NCBI GenBank assembly: GCA_026770585.1
Contig: MU646334.1
Coordinates: forward strand, 1,213,639-1,228,765
Length of the DNA: 15,127 nt
Direction of reading: 5' to 3'
Origin: Baffinella frigidus
Taxonomy: Eukaryota > Cryptophyceae > Cryptomonadales > Baffinellaceae
Shown: positions 1 through 9,000 of the stretch, in pieces
Position numbering within the stretch: the first letter of the stretch is position 1
Layout of the letters: every line of letters begins with the position of its first letter
Made by a program: the position numbers and the translations under genes
Notes under the pieces: generated by a model
Database searches by the model: none
What the model was told of the DNA's origin: nothing
What the model saw: the letters and a program-made list of their open reading frames with translations, nothing else

Positions 1-97
1 GGGGTTGCGCACTGGCCGTCGCGGGCAGCGTAGGCGTGTGCGCCCGCCTCGATGGCCCGCCAGTCGTTGCCTGTCGCCAGGATGACCGGGTCGATTC
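1..97 (-). CDS. HMGR: HMGR exon 10 (catalytic Asp), runs off the left edge
   Basis: Begins after CACGGCAG in phase 1, completing the Gly of MNG, and reads [18 protein letters not shown], then [17 protein letters not shown] holds the catalytic Asp (equivalent of Asp283). AHAYAARDG aligns to AHAYACRSG of the bacterial enzyme. It is still open at base 1, so the exon continues outside. Four acceptor-side copies lie upstream in intron 9. Confidence 0.94.
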
Positions 98-3000
98 CTG
101 CCGTGCGGGATTTTGGAGGTTTGTGTTTTGTGTTTAGAGGAAAGCATTGATTCAGGGTTTAGGGTTTAGGGTTCAGGGTTCAGGGTTTAGGGTTTAGGGT
201 TTAGGGTTCAGGGTTTAGGGTTGAGTCAGGCGTGCGCGCCCGCCTCGATGGCCCGCCAGTCGTTGCCTGTCGCCAGGATAACCGGATCGATCCCTGCGAT
301 TTGGTTTTGACCATCAGGGCTTGTTTTAGGTTTTAGGTTTGGGGTTTAGGGGTTCGGGGTCGGTTCGATTCCTGCCGTGCGGGTTTGTGGGGTTTAGAGT
401 TTAGGGTGTTAGGTGCCGTGCGGGGTTTGGGGGTTGGGGTGAGGGGTGAGTGGTTTGGGGTTATAGGAAGGCCTCGATCGCCCGCCAGTCGTTGCCTGTC
501 GCTAGAATCACCGGGTCGATTCCTGGGGTTTGGGGGTTTGGGTTTGGGGTTTGGGGGTAGGGTTTTGGGTTGTGGGGTGAGGGGGTAGGGTTCCAGTCGT
601 TGTCTGTTGCTGGAATTACCGGGTCGATTCCTGGGGGCCGGAGTTTGGGGTTTGGGGTGAGGGGCGAGGGGTTTGGGGGGGTTGGGGTTTAGGGGTGAGG
701 GGTTAGGGTTTGGTGTAATCAATCCCCTAAACGTAAAGGTTTAGGGTCTAAATCAAGTTGAGTTAGGGGATTCATCCAAGGCGACGACGGCTGCCCACCA
801 TAATGCAAAAAGCGATCGCCAGCGAGGTACTTAGAGCCTACGCATTGCCTACGGTAGGTAGGGGGGCTCCTACGGCTTTTAAATTATTTTGAATTATAAA
901 GGCTGCCCACCAGCAGCTGGTGAACACAAACACTTTCGCGCAGGTAGAGCGTTTGCGGTAATTAATGTCCGTTTTTGAGATCGGGGTTCCATGGTTTCAA
1001 GTTTTTATTTGCACCAGAAGTGTTCATTCAATTTTTTTTACGACCTTTGCAATATTTTAAAACTCTCGAAAACATGAAAACCCGATCTCGAAAACGGACA
1101 ACAATTACCTCAAACGCTCTATGGTGGTCCGGACACTTTCACGCAGGTATGGTCGAACACTTTCGCGAAGGTATGGTGGCCCGAATTTCATCTCGAAAGA
1201 TAACTGAATCAGTTCCCTAGTTGGCGATTTAATTTAATTAGGAGCCCTAATTAAATTTACTATGCCACAACTAACTTCTCCTAGTCAACCTCCTATTGAA
1301 AAGGAACTGATTCAGTTATCTTCCGAGATGAGATTGGTGCCTCAAGAGGGGAATACAGAAGAAGAAGAAGAAGAAGAAGAAGAAGAAGACAAACAAGTCA
1401 TGAGTACCGTTCATGACGCCCTTGTTGTGGGTGCACGCGCGGTGCGGGTCAGCGTATGCGAAACGGTACGCCGCCGCGATGCCCTCCGCCACGTCTTTCC
1501 CCTCCTGTGCAGAGGCACAGGATGTGTTGTCATTTTTTGTTCATTTCCGTTGATGTGTGGTGTTCACCTTCTCCTGCGCGCGCGCGTAGAATTCCTTCAG
1601 GATTCAATTCTTGTTCAATTCAATGGATGTTTCCCCCCCTCACTTTGCCGCCGCGATGCCCTCCGCCACGTATTTCCCCTCCTGTGCAGAGTCAGAGGAT
1701 TTGGAATTGAACAAGGATAGAAACATCTCAATTCTTGTTCAATTCCATAGATGTGTGTTGTGTGCGGGTCAGCGTATGCGAAACGGTACGCGGCTGCGAT
1801 GCTCTCCGCCACGTCTTTCCCCTCCTTTGCAGAGGCATAGGATTCCTTTATAACTCAGTTCTCGTTCGATTGGAATTATCTTGCTCAGTTGGAATTCTAC
1901 GCGTATAGGCGATTTCGACCGCCGCGATGCCCTCCGCTACATCCTTCCCCTCCTGTGCAGATGCATAGGATCGGTCGTCAACTCGTGCGTAGCATTCGTT
2001 GTCAGTTCTTGCTGGTACTAAACTGTCAACGTTTAGAATGGTTCTATTGTTTCTGTGGCCAGAAGATGCGAGCACTGCTCTAGTGTAGTCACCACCGCGG
2101 CGGCGTACCGTGACCTTCGAATCCCACCGTATCCACACAGCGGACTTCGAAGGAATTTTGGAATAACCCCTAGGCGATAAGACCTAGGACCCTACGGTAG
2201 GCAACCCGTAGGGACATAGGGGGGTTCCTATGGATAAGGTAACGGAAACTATGCCCCTGCGATCCCCTCCGCCACACGTCCTCCCCCTCCTGCGCATAAG
2301 CATAGGATTTGGAAATGAACCAGAATAGAAATATCTGAATTCTGGTTCAATGCCATAGATGTGTGTTGTGTGGGGGTCAGCGTATGCGAAGCGGTACGCG
2401 GCTGCGATGCCCTCCGCCACGTCCTTTCATTCCTGTGCAGGGGCGTAGGATTTTTTCAATTTTTGTTCATTTCCGTTGATGTGTGGTGTTCACCTTCTGC
2501 TGCGCACGCAGTTTTTTGTTTAGAATTCAATCCTTGTTGAATTCAAAAAAAAATGTTTAGAATTCACCCCTTGTTCATTTCCACTGATGGATGTTATGGT
2601 TCAATTCTATAGACCTGGTTCAATTTCACTGATGTGTGCTGGAGCCCGCACAGGGGCGTGGCCAACCGCCTTTTCCATTTTCTTGCCACACAGTGGGCTT
2701 CGAAGGTTACGGTACGCCGCCGCAACCCCCTCCGCCAAGTCCACTGCTACCCAGGATTGTTTGCTCAAGTCAACCTCCCCTTGAAACTGTCCACTTAAGA
2801 ATGTGGAGATGTTTTCGCATCTGTTGGCCATACGAAAAAGAAAAAAAACATGCCACAAATTGACGACGCTGGTACTAAACTATCCACTTTTTGAACAATT
2901 CTGTTGTTTCTGTGGCCTACCACTCGAGGCTGGAAGATGGAGTATTTTAAATGTGGGGTTGTTAAATTTAGTACCAGTCCCGGGCAGGCTTGGTCACGTT

Positions 3001-6000
3001 CCTGGGGGAATTCCCCCAGTAACGTGACCACACGCCCCTATTTGTGTGAAAATTACTACACCCACCTTTTTTTCTTCACTTGTAAAATAACCCCTGTTTT
3101 AAAATAGTCACATTTCTAGCCTCGAGTGGTACAGATGCGAGAACTACTCTACTGTAGCCCGTCGGATTTCGAACATGCCGATTTGGTCTCACTCCAAGGG
3201 TTGGTGCGGGTGGATGGAGGGGGGGCTGGACCATGTTTTTCGTAGCGAGCCGATCGAAGGGGATCAAAACCTGTTTGCGGATGTGGGGAGGCGTTCAGGG
3301 AGAAAATAGTGAAGCGGCTTCATAGTAAAGCGGCTGCAGAGAGCGAAGCCTGTGGCGTGGTATCGGCAAACGAAAACTGGAAGGGATGAGTTCAGGTTCG
3401 GATAAAATGTGGGGTGGTGTTCAGGTCCGGACGAACTGTGGGGTCCACACATCGGACTTCAAAGGGATTTTGAATAACCCATAAGCGATAAGACCTACGA
3501 CCCTACGGTAGGCAACCCGTAGGGGCATATGGGAGTTCCTACGGATAAGGTAACGGAATCTCGGCCCGCAATGGGCCTAAACTAAAATCCGTTCCTAGCC
3601 CGCTGTGGGGTGGTGTTCAGGTTCGGATGCAATGTGGGGCGGTGTTCAGGCTCGGATAAAATGTGGGGTGCTGTTCAGGTTTGGATAAAATGTGGGGTGC
3701 TGTTCAGATTCGGATGCAATGTGGGGTGCTGTTCAGGTCCTGATGAGACGTGGGGTGATGTTCGGGTTCGAACGAAACGTGGGGTGGCGTTCAGGTTCGG
3801 ATGCAATGTGGGGAGATGTTCAGGTTCGGATGAGACGTGGGGTGGTGTTCGGGTTCGAACGAAACGTGGGGTGGTGTTCAGGCTCAGATGCAATGTGGGG
3901 TGGTGATCAGGTTCAGATGCAATGTGGGGTGCTGTTCAGATTCGGACGAATGTGGGGTGCTGTTCAGGTCCTGATGCCATGTGGGGTGCTGTTCAGATTC
4001 GGACGAATGTGGGGTGGTGTTCAGGTTCGGATGAGACGTGGGGTGGTGTTCGGGTTCGGATGCAATGTGGGGAGATGTTCAGGCTCTGGTGAAACACGGC
4101 CTCCTCGGGGTGTGAGGCAGTCGCTTTACTCTCAAGTCGCTTTACTATGTTCTCCCTCTGGAGCGAGGCAGGGATGCCAGGCACACCCTGGCATCCCTGC
4201 CTCGCTCCAGTGGGAGAACACAGTAAAGCGACTTGAGAGTAAAGCGACTGCAGAGGGAGGACCACAGTGAGAAAACTAAAAGCAGACTCATGTTCTCCAG
4301 GAGAAAACTGCAAGTGGACTGATGCCGGCCAACAAAGCATAACCGAAACGCCTCGGCTCTTTTCTGTCCCTAAGTTGACGAATCTCTAAGTTGACGAATT
4401 GGTAGCGTAAACCCAGCATGTCAACTTGAAAATAGTCGGTTAACCCGAGTGTGAACACAGAGAGGGAAGGGCGGTACGCAAAACCGCGCGGAAGGAGGGG
4501 GGCGCGCCTAAACCCCAAACCCCAAACCCTCAATCCTGCACCCTAAACCCTAGCGCCTAAACTCTGAACCCCAAACGCTAGACGCTAAACCCTAGATACC
4601 TTGCAGCACGCCAAAAACGCGGAAGGAGGGGGGGGCGCTCACCTAAACCCTAAACCCTAGACCCAGCCCCTAAACCCTAGCACCTAAACCCTAAACCCTG
4701 AACCCTGAACCCTGAACCCTACACGCCAAATCCTGCGCCTAAATACCTTGCAGCGCGCCAGCCAAAAACGCGGAAGGAGAGGCGCGCGCCTAAACCCCAA
4801 ACCCTAGACCTGAAACCTTCAACCCTAAAGACCTCACCTAAACCCTAAACCCTAAAGACCTCGCCTGAACCCTAAACGCTTAATACCTTGCAGCGTGCCA
4901 GACGGCGGTCCGCAAATTCTTAAGTTGATTATCTTCAGGTAAGTTGACTTTTGATGAAAGGTTCGTAGTCCCAACGTGTGGCACCCTAAAACCCTAAACG
5001 CTTAATACCTTGCAGCGTACCAGACGGCGGTCCGCAAGGTTGGAGAGGATCTTGAGACCTGTCAGATCAGACGGACGATTATTATTATCTTTATCATTGT
5101 CTTTATTATTATTATTATTATCATTATCGTTATCGTTATCGTTGTCGTTATATGTATTGTTATTATCATCATGATCGTCATGATGATCATCATGATCAGC
5201 GTCATCATCATGATCATCATCATGATCATCATCATCATCATCGTAATGATCATTATTGCTTTCCTTAAATATTTGTGGATGACAACCGGCCGCCTTGTAC
5301 GCACCCCACAGAGGCTATGTCTGAGCAGGACCGGCGGTCCGCAAGGTTGGAGAGGATCTTCAGACCTGTAAGGTGAGAAGGACATTTGGCATTATTATTA
5401 TTATTATTGTTATTATCATTTATTATTACTATTATTATTATTATCATTATCATTTTTCTTTGTTCTTTTTAATCATGTTGATTTTAATATTAATATCAAT
5501 ATCAATATCAATATCAATAAGATGCATTTATTAATGCCAACCGGCCGCCTTGTACGCACCCCACAGAGGCTATGTCTGAGCAGGACCGCAGGGTTTGGCA
5601 TCAGACGCCCGCTCATTCCTGTCTGGGTTGGAGCTCTGCCTCAGTCTATTTGGTCTCACCAATTTGGCGAGCCTGGGCAATTTTCCGTCCCTAAGTTGAC
5701 GAATGTGTACCGCAAACCCAGCATGTCAACTTGAGAATAGTCCGTTAACCCGGGTTTGGCATCAGGCGCCCGCCCTTCCCTCTCTGTGTTCACTCGGGTT
5801 AACCGACTATTCTCAGGTTGACATGCTGGGTTTACGCTACCAAAGTACAGTCACTCTTCCAGTAACGCAAAACTACAACCCCCTAAAACCCTGACTCTCA
5901 GCGGCAGGTGTGGGGGTGCGGGGCCCACCGACTTCCCCACCCGAGGCCTACAAATGTTACAACCCCACATTTAAAATGCTCCCCTTTCCAGCCTCGAGTG

Positions 6001-9000
6001 GTTGGGCAGCGGGGCCCACCGACTTTCCCGCCCGAGACCCTCTCAACCTCCCCGGCCAGGCGCTCCGCGGTCGTGTTGATCTGCACACGAGAAGAGGCTT
6101 TTATTCAACTTATGACGTCGGACCAGAAACTTAAGGCGTCTTGAGAGGGCTCGAACTAAGTGCTTCTTAGACTCTACGATACTCAAGAGCCCGCTGGTCA
6201 AATGTCTGTTGGTCAAATATTTTTTTTGAACTCCTAGGTGCTTCAACTCCGTTTTCCCCTGTGCGTGATGAGGCTACGTCCCACACAGCGGGCTACGAAG
6301 AAACGCGTTTTTAAAAATAACGTAATGTTGAGTGAAACGTGGCTGCTTTCGCGCGATATCCCTGCCAGGCCGGAGATTTTGTAAAAGTCAATTCACCCAC
6401 AAAATCTGTCAACTTAGAAACGAGGTACCCAGATTGGGTACTTCGAAAGTCGGTTTTCGCCTTGAGTTGACTAATACAAAACCTCCCGGCTGGCAGTGCG
6501 ATATCCCTCGTCTCCACCCGTTTCCTTTTAGCGTGATCTCTCCACCAACCCTCACGGTTTGGGCAAATGATCGAATTTGGTGGTACGTAATGCCCTTGCA
6601 GACCGCCGGATTCCAGCGTCGGTTATTTTTAAAACTCCAAAAGCAAGGTGTTTAGAGTTTTAAAACTGGTACGTAATTTCCCAATTGCCCAAACCGTGAG
6701 GGCTGGTGGCTGTGTGCCTCCCACGCAACGAAAAAACAATGAAACTTTCTGAATAACTCACAGGTGGATACTCCCTAGGACCCTACGGTACACATTCCGT
6801 AGGCACGTGTGTCTCGACGCAGCCTCATGTCGCATAGGAAAACGACATGAAACCCGAGCCCTGAATCCCGAAACCCTGATCCCGAAACCCGAAACAGGGA
6901 CAGGCGAAACTCCCACAAAAGCTCTTTCCCCACTTGTTCAACTTCTTTTCGCCGTTATCAGTGAAATGTCAACGGTACAATGAACGCCTCTAAAACCAAC
7001 CAGCCCCCAGCTCCCGAGTTCTCCCACCCGCAACTTATCAGCAACGCGCACGTGAAATAATTGCCTGCGGAGACAGAGACAGCCGTCCTCTCAGCCCCAA
7101 GATCGACCATGTTGGCGTCCATGGCGTCGCGGCAGTCCATGAGGAAGTTGAGCATCACGCTCTCCTCCCGCGCCTCCCGCGTTTGAATATAGAGCGGTGT
7201 GCAGAGAACTTGGCCACCATAACGTTTATTAAACCGGTTAGAAGTAAAGTTTTGTACTAGAAACGTCATTTTTATTACCAAATTGCCATGAAATTGGTAA
7301 TAAAAATGACGGTTCTGGTACACAGAGAAGAGGCCGTTTTCCTCTAAGATGTACCATGTTGGCGCCCATGGCGTCGCGGCAGTCCATGAAGAAGTTGAGC
7401 ACCACACTCTCCTCCCGCACCTCTCCAGGCTCATCGTACACCAGCACCTGATAATTGTCCAATTTGAGGAATTCATTGTTCGATTTCTGAAATTAATGGG
7501 TTAATTATCCAATCCGTGATATTAATTGTTCAATTTGTGAGATGGGAAAATATTTATCAGAATTGCCATGTTGTGAAGTGTACTTGGTCCATGAAGAAGT
7601 TGAGCACCACAATCTCCTCCCGCGCCTCTCCAGGCTCATCATATACCAGCACCTGCACTCAATTGTGTTCAATTTGTGAAATGGGTCAAACATTCAATTT
7701 GTGAAATCAATTTCCGAATTGTGGAATGGTGTCCAATTTGTGGAATCGATTGCTTAATCATTCAATCTATGGTTGAGAAAACTATTGTTCAATTTGTGAA
7801 ATGGGTGATTTACTGTGAATTTTTTTATTAGAATGGTCGTTTGGTGAAGTGTTCTTAGTCCATGAAGAAGTTGAGCACCACACTCTCCTCCCGCACCTCT
7901 CCAGGCTCATCATACACCAGCACCTGTCCAATGTTCAATTTGTGAAGTGGGTTAATTGTTCAATTTGTGAAATTATTTGTTCACTTTGAGAAATGGGAGA
8001 AATGTAACGCGAAATTAATTAATAAAATTTTCATTTTGAAAAGTGTACTTAAACTTGAAAAAACGCCACGCCAAATCTGAAAAAACAAATCTATTCAGGA
8101 CGGGAAGGAATTGGTACCTTGGCCTCCCACCCTCGATCAAATTCATGCCAGAAAAGGTCGTGCAGTCAATTTTCTCGGGGCAAGTTGGCTTCTGAAAAGA
8201 GGTGTGTAGCACACCGAGCGAAACAAGTACACCGAGCGAAACATTGTTTGTACACCGAGCGAAACATTGTTTCGCTCGGGTTTAGTTCGCTCCCGGGGAG
8301 CGAACTAAACATTTCTAGTAGCCGTCCATCAAAACGATTTCTAGTACAAAACGAAGGGAATTTACGCCCCAAATATCAAGAACGGCTCCAATTTCGCCCT
8401 GAATCTGAGATAAATTGTACTAGAGGACCCAATGAGAGGGGTACCTTGGCCTCCCACCCCCGGATCCCGCCGCCCCGCTTGACCAGGTTCGGCTGGATCT
8501 CGTGCGCCATGGCCGTGAACGCTGCGCTCGGACGGGGGTAGCGAGGTTTCTTAAGTTGGCACAAAAATATCAGTAAAACTCATAATAAACACCTATTTGC
8601 TGTGGCATTGACGGGTGCAAAGCCATGGGAAAGGCCAAGGTACACGACCGCAGTATGGAGCCAGGGGGAGAGGCGTGGAGGATGGGGTTGAGGCGTGAGG
8701 CGAGCGGGGTGGGGCGTGCAGCGTGAACAGCCCCGAAGATGCCCCCCCCCTAGGACCACCATAGGGCCCTAGGCATGGGGCTACTGTAGGGTCCTAGCGG
8801 GTGGCGGTTTCTTACGAGCGAGAACCCCTGTAAGGGTTGTAACTTACTGTTCACGCAGTGAACAGTAAGTTTCATCTCGGAAGATAACTGAATCAGTTCC
8901 TTTTCAATAGGAGGTTGACTAGGAGAAATTAGTTACGGCATAGTAAATTCAATTAGGCCTCCTAATTGAATGAAAACGCTAATTAGGGAACTGATTCAGT

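Larger units (their letters stand above)
98..1407 (-). other. HMGR intron 9
   Basis: 1310 nt. Holds four acceptor-side copies of exon 10 among telomere-like repeats (151-720), a CCTACGG-type MITE fragment (840-880), the 142-bp palindromic element (1189-1330) and a GAA microsatellite (1358-1389). The stretch 880-1185 has no recognisable gene. Confidence 0.88.
1505..3231 (-). other. HMGR intron 8
   Basis: 1727 nt. Holds six acceptor-side copies of exon 9 (1647-2743), MITEs at 2133-2250 and 2920-3129, and short inverted repeats between the copies. No other coding sequence was recognised. Confidence 0.88.
4506..4880 (-). repeat. Telomere-like CCCTAAA / CCCTGAA DNA
   Basis: Degenerate 7-bp units broken up by repeated exon 7 tail pieces, in 120-150 bp units. 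The HMGR transcript carries the G-rich strand. Confidence 0.9.
3271..5008 (-). other. HMGR intron 7
   Basis: 1738 nt. Starts with three further donor copies of exon 7 in telomere-like DNA (4506-4915), then an inverted repeat (4117-4251), a 29-bp minisatellite (3605-4095) and a MITE (3445-3608). The transcript strand is G-rich (TTTAGGG type). Confidence 0.88.
5283..5588. repeat. Direct repeat pair of about 50 bp (5283-5332, 5537-5588)
   Basis: Both contain ACCGGCCGCCTTGTACGCAC and end GAGCAGGACCG, offset by about 255 bp. Part of the tandem unit that carries the exon 7 head. Confidence 0.9.
5059..6019 (-). other. HMGR intron 6
   Basis: 961 nt. Holds an exon 6 tail copy (5919-5946), a MITE end (5950-6001), a large inverted repeat (5707-5840), a duplicated flank (5283-5332 and 5537-5588), an exon 7 head copy (5332-5365) and ATT/ATC microsatellites (5075-5265, 5388-5520). 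Confidence 0.85.
6081..7354 (-). other. HMGR intron 5
   Basis: 1274 nt. Contains a donor-side copy of exon 5 (7108-7180), a hairpin just past the donor (7264-7311), CCCGAAACCCTGA-type short repeats (6849-6896) and long hairpins (6542-6709, 6360-6503). A MITE terminal fragment (6281-6303) and a CCTACGG-containing fragment of the same family (6777-6805) are also present. Nothing else was recognised. Confidence 0.85.
7463..8040 (+). repeat. AT-rich TTCAATTTGTGAAATGGG field
   Basis: Many degenerate copies of this motif fill the spaces between exon 5 copies. The exon-flanking GTGTACTT piece recurs at about 7578, 7849 and 8049, the last without an exon, marking tandem units of about 200-270 bp. 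Confidence 0.85.
7448..8444 (-). other. HMGR intron 4
   Basis: 997 nt. Holds the exon 4 tail copy (8113-8133), two acceptor-side copies of exon 5 (7858-7923 and 7587-7652), an AT-rich TTCAATTTGTGAAATGGG-type repeat field (7463-8040) and hairpins around 8205-8310. Confidence 0.85.

Noticed and set aside
151-223. Chromosome end
   Set aside because: The array is short, degenerate and inside a gene whose next exon lies beyond it; interstitial.
333-722. 129-codon Pro/Asn-rich minus-strand open frame
   Set aside because: Translation of telomere-like repeats plus exon 10 head copies out of frame.
1262-1720. 152-codon plus-strand open frame with a poly-Glu run
   Set aside because: Made of the GAA microsatellite and antisense exon 9 DNA.
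3605-4095. CRISPR-like regular repeat
   Set aside because: Units are contiguous with no spacers, and the DNA is eukaryotic.
3610-4270. Open frames with repeating CNVGRCSG-like peptides
   Set aside because: The 29-bp unit is not a multiple of three and the frame exists only because the units lack stops.
5062-5385. Met/Ile-rich open frames
   Set aside because: Microsatellite translation.
6958-7476. 172-codon minus-strand open frame
   Set aside because: It reads exon 5 in the wrong frame, runs through intron and then reads the exon 5 tail copy. The splice-phase model explains the region better.
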